Shown: piece by piece, positions 1 through 7,370 of the stretch
How the letters are laid out: each line of letters opens with the position of its first letter
Numbering within the stretch: the stretch's first letter is position 1
Assembly: GCA_024684065.1 (NCBI GenBank)
Contig: JAIKXO010000072.1
Span: 1-9,631 of the forward strand
Origin: Lachnospiraceae bacterium
GTDB lineage: Bacteria; Bacillota_A; Clostridia; Lachnospirales; Lachnospiraceae
Direction of reading: 5' to 3'
DNA: 9,631 bases
Made by a program: the position numbers and the translations under genes
The notes under the pieces: model-generated
What the model saw: the letters and a program-made list of their open reading frames with translations, nothing else
What the model was told of the DNA's origin: nothing
Databases searched by the model: none

Positions 1-994
1 GATGATCTTTAAAAGCAGCCGTCCTGTGGATCGGAGTCGGATAAAAGATTGCAGTTGGAATCCCATTCTGATCCAGTGCCTGAAGTATCTTTTTTCGCTC
101 CTCAAAGCTTCTGGCTTTCAGCGTGTACTGCGCCCAGCTGGATTTATATCCGTCAAGGATAACCGGTACACCGATCACGTTTTTCAGCTGTTCCGTATAT
201 ATCCTGGCGATCTGTTCTCTGAGAACCAGCTCCCTTTCGAACAGATCAAGCTTTACAAGAAGAACTGCTGCCTGTATGGTATCCAGCCTGCTGTTAAGGC
301 CGATTCGGACGTTGTTATATTTATCCTGACCCTGTCCGTGATTCCGGATCGAATCAACCGCTTCCGCAAGATCATCCCGATCCGTAAAAATCGCACCGCC
401 ATCACCGTAACATCCCAGAGGCTTTGCCGGATAAAACGATGTCGCGGAAATATCTCCGAAGCTGCATGCCTTTTGATCCATGATCCTGCCGCCAAATCCC
501 TGCGCTCCGTCTTCGAGCACGAATAAATCGTTTTCCTGCGCGATCGTACATATTTCTTCATATTCCGCAGGCTGTCCGAAAAGATCCACAGCCACTACAC
601 CCTTTGGTCTTAGTTCTCCGGCTTCTGTTATCACGGAGACCGCTTTCCTTAAGGAATCCGGAGACATATTAAAGGTATCTTCCCTGCAGTCGACAAACAC
701 GGGCGTCCCACCGGCCAGGACGATGCTCTCTGCAGATGCAAAAAAAGTAAAGGATGGCACAAACACCGCATCATTCTGTCTTATGCCAAGCGCCATCAGG
801 GAAATCGTCAGAGCTTCAGTGCCGTTTGCACAGCTTTTCACATACTTTCTTCCGGTACAGGCTGCAAGGCGCTGTTCCAGCTCCTTTACCTCCGGACCGT
901 TAATAAACTGTTTGTGCTGCAGGACGACGTCAATGCTTTGCCGCATTCTGTCCTGAAATTCGTCATATTGTCTGTGTAGATCGATAAATTGCAT
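1..994 (-). CDS. DegT/DnrJ/EryC1-family sugar aminotransferase, 3' end beyond the window
   Basis: PLP-dependent aminotransferase that converts a keto-sugar nucleotide to an amino-sugar nucleotide, normally in the cytoplasm with glutamate as amino donor. I translated the minus strand from the ATG at 994-992 and found 331 open codons running off the left edge. The protein opens with MQFIDLHRQYDEFQ, the usual N-terminus of the WbpE/WlbC/PglE type. Visible motifs are SCANGTEAL (about 54-62, cofactor phosphate), EDGAQGFGG (161-169, with the Asp and Gln that contact PLP), SFYPAKPLGCYGDGGA (186-201, Lys191 the expected Schiff-base lysine), and RNHGQ and GLNSRLDTIQAA (217-243). Family members are about 360-380 residues, so roughly 30-50 residues are missing. 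It starts 12 bases after the dehydrogenase stop, with only a weak AAGG upstream, which suggests translational coupling. The pairing with a Gfo/Idh dehydrogenase and an LpxD-like acyltransferase suggests a 3-amino-3-deoxy sugar (for example a 2,3-diamino uronate), but the substrate cannot be read from sequence. Confidence 0.95.
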   Translation of the reverse strand, partial: MQFIDLHRQYDEFQDRMRQSIDVVLQHKQFINGPEVKELEQRLAACTGRKYVKSCANGTEALTISLMALGIRQNDAVFVPSFTFFASAESIVLAGGTPVFVDCREDTFNMSPDSLRKAVSVITEAGELRPKGVVAVDLFGQPAEYEEICTIAQENDLFVLEDGAQGFGGRIMDQKACSFGDISATSFYPAKPLGCYGDGGAIFTDRDDLAEAVDSIRNHGQGQDKYNNVRIGLNSRLDTIQAAVLLVKLDLFERELVLREQIARIYTEQLKNVIGVPVILDGYKSSWAQYTLKARSFEERKKILQALDQNGIPTAIFYPTPIHRTAAFKDH

Positions 995-1006
995 ATTGAA
1001 CTTGCC

Positions 1007-1945
1007 TTACAATTGTGCCAGAATCTGTATCTGGGCAGTTATCAGAATTTTCATAATACGTATAGCGGATGCCGCATCTGTCAGGGAATTCGTTCCGGAA
1101 TCCACACATGCGCAAAAGTGTTCCAGGCTGTTGTCCAGAGCATTTCCTGCTTCGGGTTTTATGATACGCAGATCATCCGTATCATTGTTATAAATCATCA
1201 GTTTATCCGGAGCAAAGATCTCATCAAAAACAAGAGTTTTTTCCGTTCCGCCAAGACATATCTTACGCTCTTTGACCGGAGAAACCCAGCTGGCGGTTAA
1301 CTCCGCCGAAAATCCCGGATACTTTAAGAGAGTAAATGCGATCGACGTATGGGAATATCCCAGCTTTTCCCCTATTGAACGGACAACCACAGGTTCTGCG
1401 CCATCTGTCAGATAATCTATGATGGAAAGATCATGTACGGTAAGATCCTGAAGAACAGTTATATCAGACCGTTCTCCGCCGAAGCTGGTTCTTCGCATTT
1501 CGATATAACGGATCTCGCCAAGGCTCTTTTTTTCAAGTAGTTCCTTCATTTTTCGAACCGCAGGGTGGTAGAGCATAATATGATCCACATGGATCAGGCA
1601 GTCCTTTTCTTTTGCAAGCTCGTAAAGACGCTCTGCCTGTTCAAGGGTTTCGGTGAACGGTTTTTCGATAAAAATATGTTTTCCTGCGAAAAGCGCCTGT
1701 TCTGCCATCTCAAAATGTGCCCCGGTAGAGACGGTCAGAGCAACCGCGTCGATCGATGCATCATCCAGCAGCTCCTGATAATTGCCTGCATAGGAAAATG
1801 AATTACCATAAGCACGACGTACCTGCTCAAGTTGTTTCGGATTCTTATCATAAACAGATACAAGTTCGATCCCGGGTGTTCTCAAAATCGCTTTTAAAAC
1901 CGTATTGCCCCAGCATCCGCATCCTGCCAGCGCTATTCTGATCAT
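1007..1945 (-). CDS. Gfo/Idh/MocA-family NAD(P)-dependent sugar-nucleotide dehydrogenase
   Basis: A 312-residue oxidoreductase expected to oxidise a sugar-nucleotide hydroxyl (C3 in characterised relatives) to a ketone, making the substrate for the aminotransferase that follows. The N-terminal Rossmann fold shows GCGCWG (8-13). FIEKPF (92-97) carries the family Glu-Lys-Pro motif with the catalytic lysine. HVDHIMLYHPAVRKMKEL (119-136) and DLTVHDLSIIDYL (167-179, with the Asp and His of the C-terminal active-site helix) match the sugar-nucleotide subgroup usually found beside DegT and acyltransferase genes. Full length for the family is 310-350. The ATG at 1945 has AGGAG at 1955-1959, nine bases away, and the gene starts 20 bases after the glycosyltransferase stop. 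WlbA/WbpB-like activity on UDP-GlcNAc uronate is the best functional guess, but this protein belongs to a different sequence subgroup from Pseudomonas WbpB. Confidence 0.92.
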   Translation of the reverse strand: MIRIALAGCGCWGNTVLKAILRTPGIELVSVYDKNPKQLEQVRRAYGNSFSYAGNYQELLDDASIDAVALTVSTGAHFEMAEQALFAGKHIFIEKPFTETLEQAERLYELAKEKDCLIHVDHIMLYHPAVRKMKELLEKKSLGEIRYIEMRRTSFGGERSDITVLQDLTVHDLSIIDYLTDGAEPVVVRSIGEKLGYSHTSIAFTLLKYPGFSAELTASWVSPVKERKICLGGTEKTLVFDEIFAPDKLMIYNNDTDDLRIIKPEAGNALDNSLEHFCACVDSGTNSLTDAASAIRIMKILITAQIQILAQL

Positions 1946-1965
1946 GTTACTGTTCTCCTGTGTTA

Positions 1966-2979
1966 TTACAATAAATCAAATAGATTGTTTTGTTTAAGTT
2001 TTCCCGCATACAGTTCCGGTAAAAGTGCTGTGACACGGACGTTTTCATGATACCGCTCCACATATTCTCTTCCGCTTTTTCCGAGGCAGATCCTTCTTTG
2101 CTTATCTGAGATGAGACTGCTTACAACCTCGCCCAGGTTGTCAAAATCAGCGTTTACGACCGGCAGAAGCGGATGCCTGAGCCTTGTCTTTTCTGAAATA
2201 TACGCAATGACCGGTTTCCCAAGAGCCATGGCTTCAATGCTGAGAACGCCATAGGATCCGCCGGAAATCTGGTCGATAATGATATCTGCCGTGCGGTATA
2301 TATTAAGTGCTTCTTCAGGTGTCTTTCCTTCTACGAGTACCAACTCAAAGTCCTCTTTCACACGCCCCAGTGCCCGGAGAATACGGTCTGTTCCCTTAAA
2401 CTGCCGATTGGTCGGTGCATGGACGATACGCAGACGCTCATGACCGGTTTCATACTGCGGTTCATGCTTTTTGATGTCTACACGGAGAGGGACGATGTAT
2501 ACAGGTTTTGAAAGAGGTTTAGGAAGATATGGATACTGACCCGCGCTGTGCAAAATGATACCATCGCTTTTCCCGATCAGATTAAGAAGCAGTTTCTGTC
2601 TTCGCAGCCTTTCTTTGGAATTTATGTGTTCCCTTGGAGCAAAAGGGAGTGGAATGTCATTGAATATATATCGGATCTCCGTTCCATGAAACTCTGCAAA
2701 TATCCGAACATTGTTTTTTTTGAACAGATCCAGGTCGGTTTGATCCGAAAGAAGAGTATCTCCCGCATGAGAATGAAAAATGTCGATTTCTTTTGCTTTC
2801 TGTTCTGCAAAATCACGCACCTGCTGTGGTTTTGTCCTGTCCAGAATAATGTCTGCTGCGTAGCTGCTTTTTCCATCCGAAAATAAAGCCAGCTCCGCCG
2901 TTATACCGTTTCTGCGCAGTCCTTGAACCGTATAGTATCCCTGTCCTGAAATCTCCGACATGCCATGTAGTACGTTCAT
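1966..2979 (-). CDS. GT4-like glycosyltransferase (GT-B fold)
   Basis: A 337-residue predicted retaining glycosyltransferase that would transfer a sugar from a nucleotide donor to a growing lipid-linked or surface glycan on the cytoplasmic face. It starts MNVLHGMSEISGQGYYTV. IFHSHAGD (67-74) and IFAEFHGTEIR (93-103) lie in the N-terminal acceptor domain. HAPTNRQFKGTDRILRAL (187-204) begins the donor domain, and SGGSYGVLSIEAMALGKPVI (239-258) is the family donor-site block with its conserved glutamates. There is no membrane segment. The open frame extends 33 codons upstream to 3078, but ATG 2979 is chosen because homology begins there and it overlaps the MurD-like stop as ATGA (2976-2979), the usual coupling arrangement. 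Its acceptor and donor are unknown; the amino sugar made by this operon is a natural candidate donor. Confidence 0.9.
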   Translation of the reverse strand: MNVLHGMSEISGQGYYTVQGLRRNGITAELALFSDGKSSYAADIILDRTKPQQVRDFAEQKAKEIDIFHSHAGDTLLSDQTDLDLFKKNNVRIFAEFHGTEIRYIFNDIPLPFAPREHINSKERLRRQKLLLNLIGKSDGIILHSAGQYPYLPKPLSKPVYIVPLRVDIKKHEPQYETGHERLRIVHAPTNRQFKGTDRILRALGRVKEDFELVLVEGKTPEEALNIYRTADIIIDQISGGSYGVLSIEAMALGKPVIAYISEKTRLRHPLLPVVNADFDNLGEVVSSLISDKQRRICLGKSGREYVERYHENVRVTALLPELYAGKLKQNNLFDLL

Positions 2980-4412
2980 CTTTTCTGCGTCCTGTTCCTC
3001 TCTTTCGCTTTCAGCTGTTCCACTAACTGCACGAACAGTTCTCCTTCTTCGAAGATATTGTTGAATTCCGGCGCCCATTTATCGCCCGGAGAAAACAGGA
3101 TCGTCTGCCCGGGGATGGCCATATTTACAGCTGCATGAAAGGCTTCTTCCAGTGAAGCTGCCGTAAAGATCTCCTTAAGGACAGCGTCCTCTCTTTCTGC
3201 AGCTTTGCGAAAGCCCTCTGCATAACGGGCGGCTGCAGGCCCGAATAAAGAGGCGCCCGTACATGTGACTGCGACAGTTTCGGCCAAAGACCTGATATCC
3301 ATTCCGGCATCTTTTCCACCGGCAATCAGAACGAGCTGTCCGGGCCGGTACATTCGGACTGCGGCCTCCGCTTTTGCAGGATTCCCGGATTTTGCGTTAT
3401 CTACAAAACGGATGCCATATGCTTCTCCGCAAGGGACATTGCGATGTTCAAATGGCTTGAATTCTTTCAGCGCCGTTCGTATATCCTCATCCGCTATTCC
3501 CAGCTCACAGGCCGCGGCAGCTGCCGCCAGCGCGTCGATCCGGTTAAATTCTCCGGGAAGCTTTAGCTGCGAAGAATGGACCAGATCATGGCAGTGCCCG
3601 TTTAAGCGCACCATCAATCGGCCGTTTTCTGTAAATGCAGCATTATCTCTCCCACAGTCACTTTCTCCGACGAAGCATGCGCGAAGTCCGGCGTCATCCA
3701 GATGCTGCAGTATTTCTCTGCAATAAGGATCGTCTGAACATATGATTGCCAGATCCTCCTTTTCCAGATTGGAAAAAATACATTCCTTGGCTTTCGCGTA
3801 GGATTCCATGGACCGGTGCCAGTCCTGGTGGTCTTCACTGATATTCGTGAGGACTGCGATACCGGGATGCATTGACGGAGCGTTGATCAGCTGGGAGTGG
3901 GACAGCTCTGCGACCAGCCATTCATCTGCTTTTCGGACTGCTTTTTCACTTACGATCGGATACCACTCGTTTCCCGCCGGAACAGCCTTTTGTCCGGAAT
4001 TCCTTATAATAGAGGTCAGTATCGCAACGGTTGTAGTCTTTCCGCTTGTTCCCGTAATTCCTATCCAACGGTCACTTTTTTCCCGAAAGGCCAGTTCGGG
4101 TTCACTGATCAACTCCCGGGAGCATTTTTCGGCGCTTTTATAGAAGCCGGACCATGAAGGGATCCCGGGGGAAGCGATGCACAGATCAAAACTGCCTGTA
4201 ACTTCTTCCCCGTAAATAACCTTCACACCGGCTTCTTTCAGCTTCTTTTCCTCTATGCTGTCTTTTTTCATCCTGCCGGTATATACAGTCAGCTCCTCGA
4301 CCCTTTTTCCGATCAGAGGGGAAAGATATTCTGCCACAGCCTGACCAGTCATGCCCCAGCCCAGGATACACACCTTTCCGTAGTTTTTGTTTTCAGCAGT
4401 ATCAATGGTCAT
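2976..4412 (-). CDS. MurD-like amino-acid ligase (divergent Mur ligase)
   Basis: A 478-residue ATP-dependent amide ligase of the MurD family; MurD itself adds D-glutamate to UDP-MurNAc-L-Ala. The N-terminal domain has ILGWGMTG (16-23). The central ATPase has GITGTSGKTTT (118-128), NISEDHQDWH (190-199, with the Mg-binding His) and YAKAKECIF (205-213, Lys209 the likely carbamylated lysine). The C-terminal domain keeps EHRN (322-325). Changed positions include ELSHSQL (169-175) for the usual ELSSFQL, DNAKSGNP (338-345) for NDSKATNP, AGNEW for GNIG, and SPGDKWAPEF (441-450) for SPAxASxDxF. Several of the altered residues contact D-Glu in E. coli MurD, as I recall it, so the amino acid or acceptor may differ. 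Setting inside a glycan operon supports a paralogue rather than the housekeeping gene, but a lineage-specific true MurD is not excluded. Start 4412 is chosen over 4418 because AGGA lies 8 rather than 2 bases upstream. It overlaps the acyltransferase gene. Confidence 0.88.
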   Translation of the reverse strand: MTIDTAENKNYGKVCILGWGMTGQAVAEYLSPLIGKRVEELTVYTGRMKKDSIEEKKLKEAGVKVIYGEEVTGSFDLCIASPGIPSWSGFYKSAEKCSRELISEPELAFREKSDRWIGITGTSGKTTTVAILTSIIRNSGQKAVPAGNEWYPIVSEKAVRKADEWLVAELSHSQLINAPSMHPGIAVLTNISEDHQDWHRSMESYAKAKECIFSNLEKEDLAIICSDDPYCREILQHLDDAGLRACFVGESDCGRDNAAFTENGRLMVRLNGHCHDLVHSSQLKLPGEFNRIDALAAAAAACELGIADEDIRTALKEFKPFEHRNVPCGEAYGIRFVDNAKSGNPAKAEAAVRMYRPGQLVLIAGGKDAGMDIRSLAETVAVTCTGASLFGPAAARYAEGFRKAAEREDAVLKEIFTAASLEEAFHAAVNMAIPGQTILFSPGDKWAPEFNNIFEEGELFVQLVEQLKAKERNRTQKR

Positions 4413-5343
4413 TTTCATTATCCTGTTGATTCTTACCGGAAATATTTTTTATATGTGCTACATAGGCGGCATGTTCAATAGCAAAGTTACCGGAGTATCT
4501 TTCGCCCGGGGGTACCGGCTTAGTCACTACGGCGCCGGCGGACAGCTTTGCATCGTGGCCTACCGTAACGCCGGGAGCAACGGTCACACCGACTCCCAAC
4601 GAGCAATTGTCCTCCAGCGAAGAAAGACCTGCCAGTATAACTCCTACAGGTAACATGCAGTTCTTTCCGACCCGGACATCATGAGACACATGAACTCTAT
4701 TGGATACTTTTACATTATCATTAAGGAAGGACGGCCGAAATACGCCTGCCTGAATCACGGTTGCTGCGTGCAGACATACTCTGTTTCCGATCACAACCCC
4801 GCAGCCGGCCCGCACAGGTTTGGTGTTGTCTCCTTCCCCATAGTAATAGAAGGCAGGCGCACCAATGATACAGTTCTCCATGATCGTGCAGTCTGTTCCG
4901 ATCGTTACGTTTTCTTCGATCACGGTCCCTGATCTGATCACACATCCGGCGCTGATTGAGACGCCCTTCGGTGCGATCTTCACGTCCTCTGCCACAACAG
5001 CTGTCTCGTCGATGAAAGTGTCGAAAAGCTCACGTTTTTCATAAATTCTGTTGTGAATTTCAAAGAATGATGTCCGGGGGTTTTCTGAGACAAGGATACC
5101 TCCGTCAAAGGAATCCTTTATTGCATCCAATAGCTCCGGAGTGCAGATAACTCCCGAAAACTCCCCGCTCAAAAGGCTCTCTGTGTAAGAACTGCCGGTC
5201 AGATATGTGATACAGGTCCGGTTGTGTTCGTGTTCTTTATCGACCAGCATCGTTTTACTGAAAAAACAATCCCGGATCAGTTGGACATTTTTGGTGCATA
5301 CAAGCATTTCTTCCGATAAACGATAATCTTTATTCATTTTCAT
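4402..5343 (-). CDS. LpxD-like left-handed beta-helix acyltransferase acting on a sugar nucleotide
   Basis: A 313-residue hexapeptide-repeat acyltransferase. Residues 1 to about 110 form a mixed N-terminal domain resembling the uridine-binding domain of LpxD. From about 113 the hexapeptide rungs follow: DETAVVAEDVKIAP, CVIRSGTVIEENVTIGTDCT and GAPAFYYYGEG (161-171), the last placed like the GaxGFGY turn of LpxD. RVHVSHDVRVG (216-226) matches the LpxD catalytic-His segment (VqIaHNv), so His221 is the candidate base. A final coil GNFAIEH and a polar tail end the protein. LpxD acylates lipid A precursors in Gram-negatives. Here there are no lipid A neighbours, so the likely role is N-acylation of the amino sugar made by the dehydrogenase and aminotransferase. 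The adenylating ligase upstream could activate the acyl group. AGGGAG lies 4 bases before ATG 5343 and 10 before ATG 5337, so either start is possible. The start overlaps the dead ABC frame by 14 bases. Confidence 0.88.
   Translation of the reverse strand: MKMNKDYRLSEEMLVCTKNVQLIRDCFFSKTMLVDKEHEHNRTCITYLTGSSYTESLLSGEFSGVICTPELLDAIKDSFDGGILVSENPRTSFFEIHNRIYEKRELFDTFIDETAVVAEDVKIAPKGVSISAGCVIRSGTVIEENVTIGTDCTIMENCIIGAPAFYYYGEGDNTKPVRAGCGVVIGNRVCLHAATVIQAGVFRPSFLNDNVKVSNRVHVSHDVRVGKNCMLPVGVILAGLSSLEDNCSLGVGVTVAPGVTVGHDAKLSAGAVVTKPVPPGERYSGNFAIEHAAYVAHIKNISGKNQQDNENDH
4421..4424 (-). promoter_or_regulatory. Ribosome-binding site deciding the MurD-like start
   Basis: AGGA on the minus strand lies inside the 3' end of the acyltransferase gene. 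It is 8 bases from the ATG at 4412-4410 and only 2 from the ATG at 4418-4416, which favours the later start. Confidence 0.5.
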
Positions 5344-5651
5344 ATAACTCCCTGTACGGCTTACATCTGCATATCAACTCACTGCGTGTTCCCTCATTAA
5401 GAACGCTGCCGTCTTCTATTAATATGATCCGATCGGCATCGATGATGGTGGATGATCTGTGGGCTGCCATGATCACCGTTCCGGCTCATTTCCTCCTCTG
5501 TCAGATACGGTTTCACGATATGCAGGTTGTCCGGATGCTGAGATTAAAAATATACGGATTCTGGCTTACCACCGCGATTCAGGACAGAGTGTCCCACTTA
5601 GCATCAATTCAGGCATCCGAAGTTTTGTTCCGAAAAATATGCTGCTGTCAT
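5330..5651 (-). pseudogene. Remnant of an ABC exporter (ATPase domain fragments)
   Basis: The space between the ligase and acyltransferase genes is a heavily deleted ABC transporter. On the minus strand 5578-5531 reads IAVVSQNPYIFNLSIR, a Q-loop segment. A one-base loss follows, since restoring a G gives SIRDNL, and reading continues in another frame as NLHIVKPYLTEEEMSR (5528-5481). The signature, Walker B and D-loop are then missing. Reading resumes as GTVIMAAHRSSTIIDADR (5482-5429), which holds the H-loop His, and runs through IILIEDGSVLNEGTRSEL to YRELYENE and a TAA at 5332-5330. No Walker A is visible, and in-frame stops interrupt the 5' part. An ATG at 5651 overlaps the ligase TGA (ATGA) and opens a 15-codon frame, possibly the original start. 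Both borders keep overlaps with their neighbours, so an intact exporter was probably once part of this operon, perhaps to flip or export the product. Confidence 0.85.
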
Positions 5652-7267
5652 CCTATATTTTTCAGTCTATTTATAATTTCCTTTTTCAGTGACAATGTAT
5701 CAATCTTTCCGTTGGCAAGGGAGGGTAGCTTTTCATAGATAAAGAAATATGCGGGGATTTTATATCTGGCAAGCTTCGTCATAAGGAAGTCCCGTATTTC
5801 CTTTCCGTCAAAGGACACTCCCTCTTTAAGTACCACAGCAGCTGTAACGATCTCACCGTATATCTCATCCGGTACTCCGATAACCTTCACATCAACAACG
5901 TTTTCATACATGGAGATTGCGGAAGCCACCTCGTTTGGCATGATATTCTCGCCACCGCGGATGATGATTTCCTTGGCACGTCCCGTGTAATGCAGATAGC
6001 CTTCCTCATCCAGGAAACCCAGATCCCCTGTCTGAAGAAAACCATCCCTGTCAAAGGGCTGCTTATCGGTCGGTTGTTTATAATAGCCACTCATCTTAAA
6101 ATTTCCTTTTACAACAATTTCGCCCTGAATACCCGCAGGACAAAAATTGTCCGTCTCCATGTCTTTTATCCTTACATCTGCGCCGTCAACGGGCTTGCCA
6201 ACAGTATACAGGATATGGTCAGTATCATCCTCCAGATCCGTCGAGCTTACCGGTGTCATCTCAGTGAGACCATAACGCCGCAAAAAATGGTTGTTGGGAA
6301 ACCTGCGCATCAGAATCTTTAACTGAGCTTCCGACACAGGCGACCCGCTGATATACGAAGCCCTGATGCCAGATACAAGCTCCTCGGAAAACCCCGGCGA
6401 ATTGACAAGTCTTATTAATACCGTGGGTACTGAATGAAGGATCGTACATTTTTCGTTTTTCAGTACGCTGATAAGCTTGTCCGGCTTCAGGCTGCATGGC
6501 AGAACCAGCAAAGATCCGCAAATGACACAGGACAACAGTACTGCTGTCAGCCCGAAAATATGAAAAAATGGCAGGATGGCACAAATCCTGTCATCCACTG
6601 TCATTTTAAGCTTGCGTACACAGTAGTCAGATGAACTGAATAAATAGGAAGGTGAAAGCATCACCCCTTTGGGCGTACCGGTAGAACCGGAGGTGAATAT
6701 AATAAGACAGGCGTGATCGGACGCGGGGCGGACATCAGGATATACTGCCAAGGGTCTTTTCAGGAAATCGATTTCGTCTCCGACATCAAGCACCTCCCTT
6801 ATCCTCGACTTTTCCGGATCGGTTATCTGCGCCAAAAACTGCTGTCTGTCTCTGACTGAAGCATTCCCTAAACAGAAATGAGTGAAATCTCCCGCCATTG
6901 AGAGAGCCGTGATCTCCTCCGAAGTGAACTGCGGATTAAGCACCACAGCGACTGCACCAATCTTTTGGATTGCGAAAAAGGTCAATATCCAGTTCACTGA
7001 GTTTGCACCGCACAAGGCTACATGCGATCCTGATCCTGCTCCAAGGGCATAAAGCTCACCGGCAATGACTGATGCCCCCCTGTCGATATCCCGCCACGCA
7101 TACTCAATCCCATCAGCTTTCATAAGGATCCCTTCGGGGTATTCGCGCACCCTGCGCTCGATCATATCCTTTATGGACATATTTCTGATATTGTCACTTT
7201 CATTTCCGGCTCTGTGCTTGGAATTATCCGACCCCCCCGTCACCTTATTGTCACCAAATTTAGTCAA
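5648..7267 (-). CDS. Adenylate-forming ligase (acyl-CoA synthetase/AMP-binding family)
   Basis: A 539-residue enzyme that activates a carboxylic acid as an acyl-adenylate and passes it to CoA or a carrier protein thiol. Motifs are FTSGSTGTPKG (191-201, phosphate loop), FFHIFGL (234-240), RYGLTEMTP (331-339), TGDLGFLDEEGYLHYTGR (413-430, ribose-binding Asp and hinge), IIIRGGENIMPNEV (434-447) and NGKID (519-523) with the C-terminal catalytic lysine. All steps needed for activity appear intact, and length is normal. The start is a TTG at 7267-7265 with AGGAG five bases upstream. The first in-frame ATG (7180) has no ribosome-binding site, although homology begins only near it, so residues 1-29 are a polar extension. 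It is the first gene of the glycan operon and may supply the acyl group for the LpxD-like protein. The substrate is unknown and no carrier-protein gene is visible in the window. Confidence 0.93.
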   Translation of the reverse strand: MTKFGDNKVTGGSDNSKHRAGNESDNIRNMSIKDMIERRVREYPEGILMKADGIEYAWRDIDRGASVIAGELYALGAGSGSHVALCGANSVNWILTFFAIQKIGAVAVVLNPQFTSEEITALSMAGDFTHFCLGNASVRDRQQFLAQITDPEKSRIREVLDVGDEIDFLKRPLAVYPDVRPASDHACLIIFTSGSTGTPKGVMLSPSYLFSSSDYCVRKLKMTVDDRICAILPFFHIFGLTAVLLSCVICGSLLVLPCSLKPDKLISVLKNEKCTILHSVPTVLIRLVNSPGFSEELVSGIRASYISGSPVSEAQLKILMRRFPNNHFLRRYGLTEMTPVSSTDLEDDTDHILYTVGKPVDGADVRIKDMETDNFCPAGIQGEIVVKGNFKMSGYYKQPTDKQPFDRDGFLQTGDLGFLDEEGYLHYTGRAKEIIIRGGENIMPNEVASAISMYENVVDVKVIGVPDEIYGEIVTAAVVLKEGVSFDGKEIRDFLMTKLARYKIPAYFFIYEKLPSLANGKIDTLSLKKEIINRLKNIG

Positions 7268-7272
7268 ATTTT

Positions 7273-7283
7273 CTCCTGCTCCT
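7273..7283 (-). promoter_or_regulatory. Tandem Shine-Dalgarno for a TTG start
   Basis: Two overlapping-spaced AGGAG cores (7283-7279 and 7277-7273 on the minus strand, separated by one base) precede the TTG at 7267-7265 with a 5-base spacer. This is the main reason to accept TTG as the ligase start. Confidence 0.6.
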
Positions 7284-7288
7284 ATGAG

Positions 7289-7310
7289 TTCGTAACAACT
7301 CAGTTACGAA
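7289..7310. promoter_or_regulatory. Inverted repeat, candidate operator of the glycan operon
   Basis: Perfect 8-bp arms TTCGTAAC (7289-7296) and GTTACGAA (7303-7310) are separated by 6 bases. The repeat sits between the ribosome-binding site of the ligase and a TACAAT hexamer at 7318-7313 on the minus strand that could serve as a -10. A dimeric repressor site just downstream of a -10 would fit, or the repeat could be a small leader hairpin. No convincing -35 is seen, so promoter placement is tentative. Confidence 0.4.
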
Positions 7311-7370
7311 TTATTGTATTTCATTTGTTTTGAGAAGTTGATCAGCTACTTGTCTTTCCTTTTCCATATT

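Noticed and set aside
2..956. Plus-strand open frames of 174 and 158 codons at 2-526 and 480-956
   Set aside because: They lie opposite a continuous minus-strand frame with all DegT aminotransferase motifs; their translations show no family features.
2980..3078. Upstream extension of the glycosyltransferase start by 33 codons
   Set aside because: The extension lies within the MurD-like gene, is Arg/Glu-rich without homology, and the ATGA overlap at 2976-2979 gives a better coupled start.
5421..5500. AGGAGG followed by ATG on the minus strand as a new gene start
   Set aside because: The purine run encodes the EEEM residues of the ABC remnant, the spacing is only two bases, and the frame ends after about 24 codons.
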